64,000 nucleotides of DNA from Bacteroidota bacterium (GTDB taxonomy: Bacteria; Bacteroidota; Ignavibacteria; Ignavibacteriales; Melioribacteraceae), in contig JAEWUC010000005.1 in assembly GCA_023397505.1 (NCBI GenBank), positions 372,001-436,000 on the forward strand, given 5' to 3'. Both the position numbers and the translations under genes were made by a program. Below are positions 27,142 to 36,267 of the stretch, piece after piece (the stretch's first letter is position 1; each line of letters opens with the position of its first letter). The notes beneath the pieces were generated by a model that was not told where the DNA came from, searched no databases, and saw only the letters and a list, made by a program, of their open reading frames with translations.

Positions 27142-27949
27142 TCTCGGCACACGTGTTTTAGTTTCAATCGTCGGCATACCGTTAATACTCGGCGTGTGTA
27201 TAGTCGGTAAAATTCCATTTGTGATTTTTACACTGCTAATTGCTTTGGCATCGTACTATGAATTCTCTGCCATGGTTTTAAACAAAAAACATTTCACAAA
27301 TAATTTCGTCGGCTATTTTTCGGTTAGTTTGATTGTACTTAATACATATTTCAACTTTGTTGAATTCGAGTTGATGCTTTTCATTATTATTTCGGTCTTA
27401 TTTCTAGTAGAACTCATTCGCAATAAAGAATCAGCCGTATCCAACGTAGGTTCAACTTTAATTGGAATTTTTTATATCGGGTTGTTTGTTTCAGGTATGA
27501 TTTTACTGCGCGAATTTTATAGCGATTCCCATTTTACATACGACCAGGGCGGCTATTTAATCATATCAATTTTTGCGGCAATTTGGATTTGCGATTCGGC
27601 AGCATATTTTGTCGGCTCTGCAATCGGCACACATAAAATTCTTCCGAGAATCAGCCCGCAAAAAAGTTGGGAAGGTGCAATTGCAGGTTTTATTTTTTCA
27701 GTTGTTGGAATGATAGCCGCGCGTTTTATTGTCTTGGACTTTCTTTCATTAGTCGATACCGTGGTTATAGGAATTATTATCGGTACTTTCGGGCAAGCCG
27801 GCGATTTTATAGAAAGCATGCTTAAACGCGATGTCAACGTAAAAGATTCATCGTCAATAATTCCCGGGCACGGAGGAATATTCGACCGGTTTGATTCACT
27901 CATTTTTTCTGCTCCGCTGATTTTTCTCTATTTGAAATTTTTTGCGTGA
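27125..27949 (+). CDS. cdsA: Phosphatidate cytidylyltransferase
   Basis: From the ATG at 27125 the protein has 274 residues and about eight membrane helices. The CDP-diacylglycerol synthase signature is at the C-terminus: SMLKRDVNVKDSSSIIPGHG followed by GIFDRFDSL. It makes CDP-diacylglycerol from CTP and phosphatidate, the branch point of phospholipid synthesis. AGAGGAA sits about five bases before 27125; an ATG at 27110 would include that site, so the later start is preferred. It overlaps the DUF2007 gene by 17 bases. Confidence 0.93.
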   Translation: MIRLSNLGTRVLVSIVGIPLILGVCIVGKIPFVIFTLLIALASYYEFSAMVLNKKHFTNNFVGYFSVSLIVLNTYFNFVEFELMLFIIISVLFLVELIRNKESAVSNVGSTLIGIFYIGLFVSGMILLREFYSDSHFTYDQGGYLIISIFAAIWICDSAAYFVGSAIGTHKILPRISPQKSWEGAIAGFIFSVVGMIAARFIVLDFLSLVDTVVIGIIIGTFGQAGDFIESMLKRDVNVKDSSSIIPGHGGIFDRFDSLIFSAPLIFLYLKFFA

Positions 27950-28085
27950 ATTTGCGCAATATTTATTCTATCTGGATTCAGCAATAATTTTTGAATTACA
28001 GATATTAGAAAGCATCTGTTTTTAATTAATCCCGCAAAAATCTTTTCCATATCTTTACATCTGTAATTTTATTTGAAAGGAATTG

Positions 28086-29384
28086 ATGTCAAACAATCAT
28101 AAAATATCAATAATAACTTTAGGTTGTTCCAAAAACACTGTGGATTCCGAAAGATTAATGAATCAGCTCAAACTAAACAAATTTGACTTAACGGATGATC
28201 CGAACAAAGCCGACTCGGTAGTAATAAATACATGCGGATTTATTGAAGCGGCAAAGGAAGAATCAATCAACACAATTCTTTCCGCTTTGGAATTGAAAAA
28301 GAAAGGCAAGATTAAAAAGGTTGTAGTTGCGGGATGTCTTTCGGAAAGATACATGAATGATCTTCGCAAAGAGATTCCGGAAGTCGATGCATATTTCGGA
28401 ACGGAAGCCTATGAAGGAATAGTTGAAGAATTCGGCGGCGACTTAAAATATGAATTACTTGGCGAACGAGTTATTACAACTCCAAAACACTATGCGTATT
28501 TAAAAATTTCCGAGGGTTGCGATAATCCATGCTCATTCTGCGCGATACCGCTTATGCGCGGACTTCATAAAACCAAACCAATTGAAGAACTTTTAAAAGA
28601 AACTTCCGCGCTTGCAAAACAAGGTGTTAAAGAATTGAATATTATCGGGCAAGATACAACCGATTATGGGAAAGAACTTTATGACAAAAGAACTGCTGCT
28701 GATCTGTTCAGAAAAATTTCTTCCATTGATGGAATTGAATGGATAAGATTATTATACGCCTACCCCTCTCATTTCCCGGACGATTTGATAAAAGAGATAG
28801 CGGAAAATCCTAAAATTTGTAAATACATTGATATACCGCTTCAACATATTTCCGATACTGTTTTAAAATCAATGCGGCGCGGAATTACTCAAAGAAGAAC
28901 AAAAGAACTTTTATTTTCATTGAAAGAACAAATTCCAAATTTAACTTTGCGCACAACTTTCATAGTCGGCTATCCAAATGAAACAGAAAAAGAATTTAGA
29001 GAGCTTTGCGATTTTGTAAAGGAAATTCAATTCGACCGTTTTGGAGTTTTTACATATTCAGTTGAAGAAAACACACCGAGCTATATTCTCGGCGATCCGG
29101 TTCCTCAGGAAGTTAAGGAAGAACGGAAAAACGAATTAATGGAAATTCAAAAAAATATTTCGCAGTCGATAAACGAAAAATTCATCGGGCAAAAAATGAA
29201 AGTACTTATCGACGGCAAAGAAGGTGATTTTTATGTCGGCCGTTCGGAACGCGATGCGCCCGAAGTTGACGGCGAAGTATTGATTGACGCAAAAGATATA
29301 CCGCTTGCAACGGGTCAATTTTATAGTGTGGAAATTTACGATTGCAATGAGTATGATTTGTTTGCTAATTTAAGTCGTGTATAA
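28086..29384 (+). CDS. rimO: Ribosomal protein S12 methylthiotransferase
   Basis: The 432-residue protein is a RimO-type methylthiotransferase. In order: ITLGCSKNTVDSERL and NTCGFIEAAKEESI in the N-terminal domain with VAGCLSERY supplying the third Cys, radical SAM CDNPCSFCAIPLMRG, and a TRAM domain with EVYDC/EYDL-type ending. It modifies Asp89 of S12. The CGFI and the LGCSKN motifs separate it from MiaB, which is also present at 16234. AAAGGAA lies before the ATG; a TTG one codon upstream is not needed. Confidence 0.94.
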   Translation: MSNNHKISIITLGCSKNTVDSERLMNQLKLNKFDLTDDPNKADSVVINTCGFIEAAKEESINTILSALELKKKGKIKKVVVAGCLSERYMNDLRKEIPEVDAYFGTEAYEGIVEEFGGDLKYELLGERVITTPKHYAYLKISEGCDNPCSFCAIPLMRGLHKTKPIEELLKETSALAKQGVKELNIIGQDTTDYGKELYDKRTAADLFRKISSIDGIEWIRLLYAYPSHFPDDLIKEIAENPKICKYIDIPLQHISDTVLKSMRRGITQRRTKELLFSLKEQIPNLTLRTTFIVGYPNETEKEFRELCDFVKEIQFDRFGVFTYSVEENTPSYILGDPVPQEVKEERKNELMEIQKNISQSINEKFIGQKMKVLIDGKEGDFYVGRSERDAPEVDGEVLIDAKDIPLATGQFYSVEIYDCNEYDLFANLSRV

Positions 29385-29394
29385 AGGAAAGATT

Positions 29395-30669
29395 ATGAAA
29401 TATATATTTATCATTTTAGTATTTCTTTATGTCCCTTTGACTGCTCAAGTTGAGTACTCGAAAGGTGCAAATAAGACTACCGACGTTCCGCTTTTTTCGA
29501 TAGACGCCGCAAATTATAAAAGCAAATCACCGGGCAAGACCAAAGTGGATTTCTTTGTGCAAGTTCCTTACAGCGAAATACAATTTGTTAAAAGAAGCGA
29601 CGGCTTTTTTGCAAGCTATAATGTAACACTTACTTTTATGGATAAGGATAAAAGCACTATACTTTCAGAAAGAATTTGGAAAGAACAAATTCTCGAGAAA
29701 GAATTCAACCGCACAATTGCCAAAAACAATTATAATTTATCTTATAAAACTTACGACATACTTCCCGGTGAATATCACTTTAAATGCACAGTAGAGGATT
29801 TGGATTCAAGAAGAACCGCAATTCATGAATTTCCTTTTAAAGTTGAAGATATATCCGATTCACTTGGTTTAAGCAATCTTATTTTAGTTTCGGATATGTT
29901 GATCAATTCCAACGGTGAAACAATCATTCCAAATGTTTCCAAGATTGTTACCAGCAATATTGATTCTCTCCAGTTTTATTTTGATGTCTATTCAGATAAG
30001 GAACAGCAAGTTTATCTTGAATATATTTTACATGATATAAAAGCAGATAGAACCACAAAAACTTTAGACCCGCGCAATGTAAAACAGGGTGTCAATTCGT
30101 TTTTCTCTACATTGCCCAATACCGAATTTAAACTCGGCGACTACTCGTTAAAAATTATTTTAAAGAATAACGACTGGAAAGAAATTACTTCTACCGAAAA
30201 GAAATTCTTTTCCAAAATTGAGGGCATGCCGAATACAATAACGGATCTTAACAAAGCCGTTGAGCAGTTATTGTACATTGCAATGCCGGCCGAACGCGAA
30301 AATATTGACGAAGCTGAAGATTATGATGAAAAATTGGATAGGTTCTTAGACTTCTGGAATAAGAAAAAACCTAATCCTAATGTTGATGATAATCCTATAC
30401 TTTATGAATATTACAGAAGAATCGAATACGCAAATAAGAATTTTAAAGGATTAAGCGAAGGATGGCGGACGGATATGGGTTTGATTTTCATTACTTTCGG
30501 TCCGCCGAGTAATGTCGAACGCCACCCGTTCGATTCTGATTCCAAGCCGTACGAAATTTGGGAGTATTACGATCAAAACAGATCATTTGTTTTTGTTGAT
30601 CAAACCGGATTTGGCGATTATAGATTGTACAATCCCGATTACAGCCGCTGGCCCGGATATAGACAATAG
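29395..30669 (+). CDS. GWxTD domain-containing secreted protein
   Basis: From the ATG at 29395 (AAAGGAA before it) the protein has 424 residues with a signal peptide (MKYIFIILVFLYVPLTAQ). The middle is beta-rich, and the C-terminal 110 residues carry the GWxTD domain: GLSEGWRTDMGLIFITFGPP and YEIWEYYDQ. The domain is named for this motif, is common in Ignavibacteria, Acidobacteria and related groups, and has no assigned role. It follows rimO by 10 bases. The spacing suggests co-transcription rather than functional linkage. Confidence 0.88.
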   Translation: MKYIFIILVFLYVPLTAQVEYSKGANKTTDVPLFSIDAANYKSKSPGKTKVDFFVQVPYSEIQFVKRSDGFFASYNVTLTFMDKDKSTILSERIWKEQILEKEFNRTIAKNNYNLSYKTYDILPGEYHFKCTVEDLDSRRTAIHEFPFKVEDISDSLGLSNLILVSDMLINSNGETIIPNVSKIVTSNIDSLQFYFDVYSDKEQQVYLEYILHDIKADRTTKTLDPRNVKQGVNSFFSTLPNTEFKLGDYSLKIILKNNDWKEITSTEKKFFSKIEGMPNTITDLNKAVEQLLYIAMPAERENIDEAEDYDEKLDRFLDFWNKKKPNPNVDDNPILYEYYRRIEYANKNFKGLSEGWRTDMGLIFITFGPPSNVERHPFDSDSKPYEIWEYYDQNRSFVFVDQTGFGDYRLYNPDYSRWPGYRQ

Positions 30670-30681
30670 TTAGTTCAGAAC

Positions 30682-30786
30682 GTAGAGTTAGAGTGTAGAA
30701 TTACTACATTTTTTATCTGCGTTAAATATTAGTTAATTTTTTTGTGTAGAAATAAATCACTCTACACTCTTAACTCATCACTCTAC
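30682..30786. repeat. Imperfect inverted repeat between GWxTD and PfkB genes
   Basis: The left arm GTAGAGTTAGAGTGTAGA (30682-30699) pairs with TCTACACTCTTAACTC (30761-30776) with one bulge, and CTCTAC at 30781-30786 can extend the stem. The loop is about 60 AT-rich bases. The right arm ends seven bases before the PfkB start. Nothing in it is coding. It may be a short mobile palindrome or an RNA structure over the start region. Confidence 0.5.
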
Positions 30787-30793
30787 ATTCAAA

Positions 30794-31762
30794 ATGATAC
30801 TTTCAGTTACATTAAATCCTTTACTAGAAAAAAGATTGTTTTTTGAGAAAGTTGAACTCGGCAGCCCACAAAGGGCAGACAAAGAAATGTTTGCTGCCGG
30901 CGGAAAAGGTATAAATGTAAGTCGTCAATTAAATCTGCTTGGCATTGATAATTCATCATTTACTTTTATCGGAGGTAATAACGGGAAAATTTTCCGGCAT
31001 ATTTTAAATGAAGAGAAAATAGACTTCTCACTTGTTTCTATAAAATCGGAAACACGTTGTGCCGATATAATAATTGAAGAAAGAGCAAATCGCATCACTA
31101 CTTTTTTCGGAATCAATAGTGTTGTTACAAAAGAAGAATCCGATGAGTTTAAACAAAAACTTGAGAAGATGATATTAAATTGTTCGACCGTTGTCTTCAG
31201 CGGAAGCTCTCCTTGCAAAACTACAAACGATATATTTTCATATGGAATTGAATTAGCAAACAAACATGATAAAACTTCTATTCTCGATACCTACGGAAAA
31301 CATCTTCAAAAATGTATAGAAGCTTCGCCTACGGTTATACACAACAATGTTATTGAGGTTGAGAATTCATTTGGAATTTCTCTTAAAAGTGAAGACGATA
31401 AAGTCAATTACCTAAAAAAACTTTATTCACAAAACATTAAATTATCTTTTTTGACCGACGGTGCTAACCCCGCTTATGCATGCAAGTTCGGTTTTATTTA
31501 CAAAATTATTCCGCCGGAAATTAAATCTATCGATCCAACGGGAAGCGGCGATGCATTTGTTTCGGGTATTATTCACGGTTTGGAACACGCTCTTGTTTTC
31601 GACGAGTTTGTAAAAAATGCCGTTGCGCTCGGTGCGGCAAATGCGGCTAAGCTTGAAACATGTTCTGTCAATAAAGATGAATTGCAAAATCATCTCGATA
31701 AAGTTATTATAGAACCAATCGGCAAAAAGATGAAGATAATTGATGACTCGCCAAATTATTAG
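30794..31762 (+). CDS. PfkB-family sugar kinase, 1-phosphofructokinase-like
   Basis: The 322-residue protein is a ribokinase-fold kinase. Signature 1 is AAGGKGINVSRQL near residue 36 and signature 2 is IDPTGSGDAFVSG near residue 242, which supplies the catalytic Asp. The start MILSVTLNPLLEKRL is typical of the 1-phosphofructokinase/tagatose-6-phosphate kinase (FruK/LacC) branch. No PTS genes are nearby, so the real substrate is uncertain. The C-terminus is about 15 residues longer than usual and overlaps the outer-membrane protein gene by 20 bases. Confidence 0.85.
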   Translation: MILSVTLNPLLEKRLFFEKVELGSPQRADKEMFAAGGKGINVSRQLNLLGIDNSSFTFIGGNNGKIFRHILNEEKIDFSLVSIKSETRCADIIIEERANRITTFFGINSVVTKEESDEFKQKLEKMILNCSTVVFSGSSPCKTTNDIFSYGIELANKHDKTSILDTYGKHLQKCIEASPTVIHNNVIEVENSFGISLKSEDDKVNYLKKLYSQNIKLSFLTDGANPAYACKFGFIYKIIPPEIKSIDPTGSGDAFVSGIIHGLEHALVFDEFVKNAVALGAANAAKLETCSVNKDELQNHLDKVIIEPIGKKMKIIDDSPNY

Positions 31763-33506
31763 AATAACAATTTTATTTTTCTTCTTATCTCCCTTTTTAC
31801 TCAATTCTCAAACAATTTCTTCAATCGAAATTGAAGGCGCTGAAAATTTTTCATCGTCGAGATATCAAACTTGGATGAAGATTTCTACAGGAGCAAAAAT
31901 ATTCGAAGGTATTGAAGATTCTCTTTCTAAAAGAATAACCTTTGGATTAATAAGCGAAGGTTATTACAATTCACAAATAAGAAAAATACTTTTTGAAACA
32001 ATTGATTCATCCAATGTAAAATTACAGATTGTTTTAAATGAAGGAACCGAGACAAAAATAAACCGTGTTGTTTTTTCAAGCACATCTCATGATTCATTGT
32101 TCGTTTCCCGTGCTTTCGAAAGATTAAAAGAACAAAATTTATCTCAACAAAATTTTGAGCCGGTTTATTCGGAAATATTGGATCGGCTTGAGAACAACGG
32201 ATTTCCATTCGCTAAAATAAGATTAGAATCAATTTACTTTTTTGACGATTCGATTTCCGGTAAACATCTTGCCGATATCTATTTTTCAATTGATAATGGT
32301 GAGCAAAGTAAAATCAATATTGTAGAAATTGAAGGTAACACTAAAACGAAAGATTATGTTATAACCCGGGCAGCTGGCGTTAACGCCGATGAAATTTATG
32401 AGCAGATAAAAATAGAAAACATACCCGCCAGTTTAAATCGTTTACGTTTTTTTGAACCGGTTGAATTGCCGCAATTTTATTTTAATTCTAAAAACCAGGG
32501 TGTATTAAAAATTATTGTCAAAGAGAAAGAAACAAATAATTTTGACGGGGTTTTCGGATATGTGCCCTCTTCCAATAAAAACGAGAAAGGATTTTTTACA
32601 GGATATATAAATATCGGTCTGCGCAATCTTTTTGGTACAGGAAGATCAACCGCGATTCGCTGGCAGCAGGAAAATCGATATTCACAAGAACTTGAATTGC
32701 GTTATCTTGAACCGTGGCTTTTTAATTATCCTTTCAATCTCGAAGCCGGTTTGTACCAGCGTAAGCAGGATTCGACTTATGTACAGCGAACTATCGAGGG
32801 GAAATTGGAATTTCTTGCTACTCAAGATATTTCCGCATCGATTATTGTCAATAGTCAATCTACAATTCCATCCGAAAGAAAAGACAAAAAATTTACTGTG
32901 TTTAATTCCAGTTCATTTACATCCGGAGTGAATTTTAAGGTTGATACACGCGATGATTTTTATGCGCCCACCAAAGGATTGCTTTTAATGAATGCGTATA
33001 AGTTTACATCAAAAAAAATTTCCGGTCCAAATGAATTTATAACTCCCGAAACAAAAATCAAAACAACATTCCAGCGGCTCGAATTGGATTTTTTATTTTT
33101 TTTAGAATTATTCAAAGACCAAATTGCCGCCCTTGGAGTTCATGCACGTGAATTAAGAGGAAACGATGTTGAAATAAGTGACCTCTATTTTCTCGGAGGA
33201 ACTTCCACAATGCGCGGCTACCGCGAGAAACAATTTATGGGCAACAGAATATTTTGGTCAAATCTTGAATATAGGTATTTGTTGACAAGAAGATCATTCG
33301 CATTTTTATTTTTTGATACCGGTTATTACCTGCGCAATGGAGACGAATCAAAGAGCATTAATGAATTATCGGATTTTAAAACAGGCTACGGATTCGGCTT
33401 GAATATTGAAACCGGTCTCGGAGTGCTCGGAGTTAGTTTTGCACTCGGCAAAGGTGATTCCTTCAGCGACGGGAAAATTCACTTTGGAATAATTAATGAG
33501 TTTTAA
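31743..33506 (+). CDS. BamA/TamA-family outer-membrane protein
   Basis: From the ATG at 31743 the protein has 587 residues: a signal peptide (hydrophobic run at 8-18, cleavage near LNSQ), two or three POTRA-type domains at about 20-260 (ISSIEIEGAENFSSSRY, VEIEGNTKTKDYVITR), then an Omp85-type beta-barrel with YLEPWLFNYPFNLEAG and GGTSTMRGYREKQF (the RGY motif of loop 6), ending in Phe. It is smaller than BamA, so a TamA- or FhaC-like role in outer-membrane or lipid export is likely. Translation may be coupled to the kinase gene. Confidence 0.85.
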   Translation: MTRQIIRITILFFFLSPFLLNSQTISSIEIEGAENFSSSRYQTWMKISTGAKIFEGIEDSLSKRITFGLISEGYYNSQIRKILFETIDSSNVKLQIVLNEGTETKINRVVFSSTSHDSLFVSRAFERLKEQNLSQQNFEPVYSEILDRLENNGFPFAKIRLESIYFFDDSISGKHLADIYFSIDNGEQSKINIVEIEGNTKTKDYVITRAAGVNADEIYEQIKIENIPASLNRLRFFEPVELPQFYFNSKNQGVLKIIVKEKETNNFDGVFGYVPSSNKNEKGFFTGYINIGLRNLFGTGRSTAIRWQQENRYSQELELRYLEPWLFNYPFNLEAGLYQRKQDSTYVQRTIEGKLEFLATQDISASIIVNSQSTIPSERKDKKFTVFNSSSFTSGVNFKVDTRDDFYAPTKGLLLMNAYKFTSKKISGPNEFITPETKIKTTFQRLELDFLFFLELFKDQIAALGVHARELRGNDVEISDLYFLGGTSTMRGYREKQFMGNRIFWSNLEYRYLLTRRSFAFLFFDTGYYLRNGDESKSINELSDFKTGYGFGLNIETGLGVLGVSFALGKGDSFSDGKIHFGIINEF

Positions 33507-33579
33507 TTTTTATGAGTTTGGTTGACACTCTCACGTGAATATCCTTTTCATTAATTACTTATTTCCTTTTATTTAGCTC

Positions 33580-34179
33580 ATGAATTTTCTAAAACAATTC
33601 GACACCAATTTCCTTTCCGCTGAAATAAACATAATTGCCGGCACCGATGAAGCCGGGCGCGGACCTATTGCCGGACCGGTTGTTGCAGCAGCGGTAATTT
33701 TCGATAAAAAAATTTTCCATCCCGAAATAAACGATTCAAAAAAACTTAACGAAAAAAAACGCGATGAGCTTTATGATTGGATAATCTTAAATTGTGTTTC
33801 GTACGGAATATCAATTGTCGATCATATAGAAATTGATAAGATAAATATCCTGCAGGCGTCATTAAAAGCGATGAAGAGTGCTGTTGCACAGCTTTACACG
33901 AAACCGGATTTAGTTTTAATCGACGGCAATAAATCATTCGTTTCGGAAATTCCTACGAAACCAATTGTTAAAGGTGATGCAAAATCATTCTCAATTGCGG
34001 CGGCTTCAATTCTTGCAAAAGTTACTCGTGATAAAATAATGTTTGAGGCTTCGGAAAAACATCCCGAATATTTTTGGCATAAGAATAAAGGTTATCCGAC
34101 AAAGAAACATATAGAAGCAGTAAGAAATTTCGGTATTACGCCATTGCACAGAAAAACTTTTTTAAGTAAAATTTTATGA
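33580..34179 (+). CDS. rnhB: Ribonuclease HII
   Basis: The 199-residue protein matches RNase HII. Catalytic motif GTDEAGRGPIAGP (DEAGRG, two acidic residues) is near residue 21, the third acid lies in LVLIDGNK and the fourth in ASILAKVTRDKIM. It removes RNA primers and single ribonucleotides from DNA. The conserved ending YPTKKHIEAVRNFGITPLHR is present. It precedes yraN, the order seen in many genomes. Confidence 0.95.
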   Translation: MNFLKQFDTNFLSAEINIIAGTDEAGRGPIAGPVVAAAVIFDKKIFHPEINDSKKLNEKKRDELYDWIILNCVSYGISIVDHIEIDKINILQASLKAMKSAVAQLYTKPDLVLIDGNKSFVSEIPTKPIVKGDAKSFSIAAASILAKVTRDKIMFEASEKHPEYFWHKNKGYPTKKHIEAVRNFGITPLHRKTFLSKIL

Positions 34180-34218
34180 CCACCCCCCGTAAAAAAAGCG
34201 GCGGGTAAATCTTCTGTT

Positions 34219-34243
34219 CCCCCTCCTTGAATTAAGGAGGGGG
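34219..34243. repeat. Perfect hairpin between rnhB and yraN
   Basis: The arms CCCCCTCCTT (34219-34228) and AAGGAGGGGG (34234-34243) pair perfectly around a five-base loop. The right arm contains a Shine-Dalgarno-like AAGGAGG, but the actual yraN start (34267) has its own GGGGGAGG further on. There is no T-run, so it is not a simple terminator. A separate C-rich/G-rich patch (CCACCCCCCG) lies upstream at about 34181. Confidence 0.6.
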
Positions 34244-34266
34244 ACATAGGGGGAGGTTCACAAATT

Positions 34267-34626
34267 ATGGACCAAAACAAACGTTCAACCGGCACCAAAG
34301 GCGAAGACATTGCATGCGAATTCCTAAAAAATCTCGGCTGCGATATAGTCGATAGGAATTACCATTACGGTCACGGCGAGATTGACATAATTGCAAAGGA
34401 TAAAGAAGAGTTTGTTTTTGTAGAAGTAAAGTACCGCAAAAGTTTGGAGTACGGCTCTCCCGAAACTGCAGTTACTAAATCCAAACAGAAACAAATTAGA
34501 AAAGTTGCCGAAGCATACATCTATGAAAACGGAATCAAAGATACTTCATGTAGAATTGATGTTGTTGCCATTCTTCAATTCCCCGGGCAAAAACCGGAGA
34601 TCATACATTATAAAAATGCATTTTAG
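34267..34626 (+). CDS. yraN: YraN/UPF0102 nuclease-fold protein
   Basis: The 119-residue protein is typical of the family in length and motifs: GTKGEDIACEFLKNLGC, GHGEIDIIAKD and VFVEVKYRK. The GEIDII ... EVKYR pattern is that of PD-(D/E)xK nuclease folds (Asp in EIDII, Glu and Lys in EVK). The natural substrate is not established. A role near Holliday junctions or RNase H processing is suggested only by the frequent rnhB neighbourhood. It ends 85 bases before mlaE. Confidence 0.9.
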   Translation: MDQNKRSTGTKGEDIACEFLKNLGCDIVDRNYHYGHGEIDIIAKDKEEFVFVEVKYRKSLEYGSPETAVTKSKQKQIRKVAEAYIYENGIKDTSCRIDVVAILQFPGQKPEIIHYKNAF

Positions 34627-34711
34627 AACTAAAGATTATCACCTAAGCTACATCCATTTCAAAAATTTTAATTATTTTGTTTACAACAATATCAAAGTTT
34701 TCCAACTTTAA

Positions 34712-35521
34712 ATGAAATTACCCAAAGAGAAATACGGTAAGCGATTAACATCCGGCGATTATATCTATAATTTTTTCGCTACTATAACCGGGTTAACAAT
34801 TTTTAACATAGAGTTTATGAAGCAGGCATTTTTACCGCCGTACGAAATTTCCGAAATAAAAAAACATATGAATGAACTCGGCGTTAAAACTTTCGGTATT
34901 GTTAGCATAACGGGTTTTATAATAGGACTTGTATTAACTATGCAAAGCCAGCCTGTGATGATGAAATTCGGTGCTTCGGATTTTTTGCCCGGCATGGTTG
35001 CAATTTCCGTGGTGCGCGAACTGGGGCCAGTAATTACCGCTTTAATTTTCGCGGGACGCGTAAGCTCCGGCATAGGTGCCGAACTCGGTTCAATGCGCGT
35101 TACCGAGCAAATAGATGCAATGGAAGTTACAGCGGTAAATCCTTTTAAGTATTTGGTTGTAACAAGAGTAATTGCTACAACAATGATTCTTCCGATTCTT
35201 TCGGTTTACGTTAACGTAATTGCAATAATGGGCGGGTTTCTCGCAATTACAATTTCAGACGGGATGAACTTTGTTTACTATATGGATTCAGTAGTCAATT
35301 CAATTGAGTTCGGTGATTTAATTCCCGGCATTGCAAAGACTTTTGTGTTTGGTTACATAGTTGGGCTCGTGGGCGCATATAAAGGTTATACAACGGAAGG
35401 TGGAACAGAAGGAGTTGGGCGCGCTTCTACAACATCTGTTGTTTTAGCTTCACTATTAATTTTAATATTTGATATGATTCTTGTTAGATTATCATTATGG
35501 TTATGGCCGACTCTAGGGTAG
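34712..35521 (+). CDS. mlaE: MlaE-type ABC transporter permease
   Basis: The 269-residue inner-membrane protein has five or six hydrophobic helices and the DUF140/MlaE signature SVVRELGPVITALIFAGRVS followed by GAELGSMRVTEQIDAMEV. It is the permease of the Mla-type phospholipid transporter. The next genes, mlaF and mlaD, complete an inner-membrane MlaFED complex. MlaA, MlaB and MlaC are not present here. It overlaps mlaF by 25 bases. Confidence 0.92.
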   Translation: MKLPKEKYGKRLTSGDYIYNFFATITGLTIFNIEFMKQAFLPPYEISEIKKHMNELGVKTFGIVSITGFIIGLVLTMQSQPVMMKFGASDFLPGMVAISVVRELGPVITALIFAGRVSSGIGAELGSMRVTEQIDAMEVTAVNPFKYLVVTRVIATTMILPILSVYVNVIAIMGGFLAITISDGMNFVYYMDSVVNSIEFGDLIPGIAKTFVFGYIVGLVGAYKGYTTEGGTEGVGRASTTSVVLASLLILIFDMILVRLSLWLWPTLG

Positions 35522-36255
35522 TTAAAATAGAAAATTTATCGAAGCGGTTTGAAACGCTTTCGGTTCTCGATAACATTTCACTTAATGTTACAAGAAGCGA
35601 AAACCTTGTTGTGTTCGGACGCAGCGGGCAAGGTAAAAGCGTTTTGCTTAAATGTATAATCGGTTTATTGCCGCCTGATTCCGGCAATATTTTTATTAAC
35701 GATAAAAACATTCTTCAATTATCTTTAAAAGAGTTAAACAATATCAGGAAAAATATCGGTTTTCTATTTCAAAGTTCGGCTTTGTATGATTCAATGACTG
35801 TGAGGGAAAATCTTTCATTCCCGTTAAAACGTCATTTTTCAGAAATGACTGATAAACAAATAGAAGAAAAAGTACGCTACACTTTAGAACTCGTTTCGCT
35901 TGAAGAAGCAATTGATAAAATGCCGTCGGAACTTTCCGGCGGAATGAAAAAGAGAATTGGATTGGCGCGTTCAATAATTACCGACCCGGAATTAATGTTA
36001 TACGATGAACCGACAACCGGGCTCGATCCGATTACATCAAAAGAAATTAGCGAGTTAATATTAAATTTGCAGAAGAAACTTAAAATGACTTCAATAGTGG
36101 TAACGCATGATTTAATCTGCGCGGAAATAATTGCCGACCGCGCAATATTCCTTAAGGATGCAAAAATTGCTTACGAAGGGACTATAAAAGATCTTACTGA
36201 TTCAAATGATCCGTTCTTGAAAAACTTTTTCAGTCACGAATTAATTAAAGTTTAG
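35497..36255 (+). CDS. mlaF: MlaF-type ABC transporter ATPase
   Basis: The 252-residue ATPase shows Walker A GRSGQGKS, Q-loop FLFQSSALYDSMTV, signature LSGGMKKR, Walker B LMLYDEPT and the His switch in VTHD. It powers lipid transport with MlaE and MlaD. Two ATGs, 35497 and 35503, are in frame six bases apart and neither has an obvious ribosome binding site, so translation is probably coupled to mlaE, in which it begins. Confidence 0.92.
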   Translation: MVMADSRVVKIENLSKRFETLSVLDNISLNVTRSENLVVFGRSGQGKSVLLKCIIGLLPPDSGNIFINDKNILQLSLKELNNIRKNIGFLFQSSALYDSMTVRENLSFPLKRHFSEMTDKQIEEKVRYTLELVSLEEAIDKMPSELSGGMKKRIGLARSIITDPELMLYDEPTTGLDPITSKEISELILNLQKKLKMTSIVVTHDLICAEIIADRAIFLKDAKIAYEGTIKDLTDSNDPFLKNFFSHELIKV

Positions 36256-36267
36256 CAGGAGTTAAAG

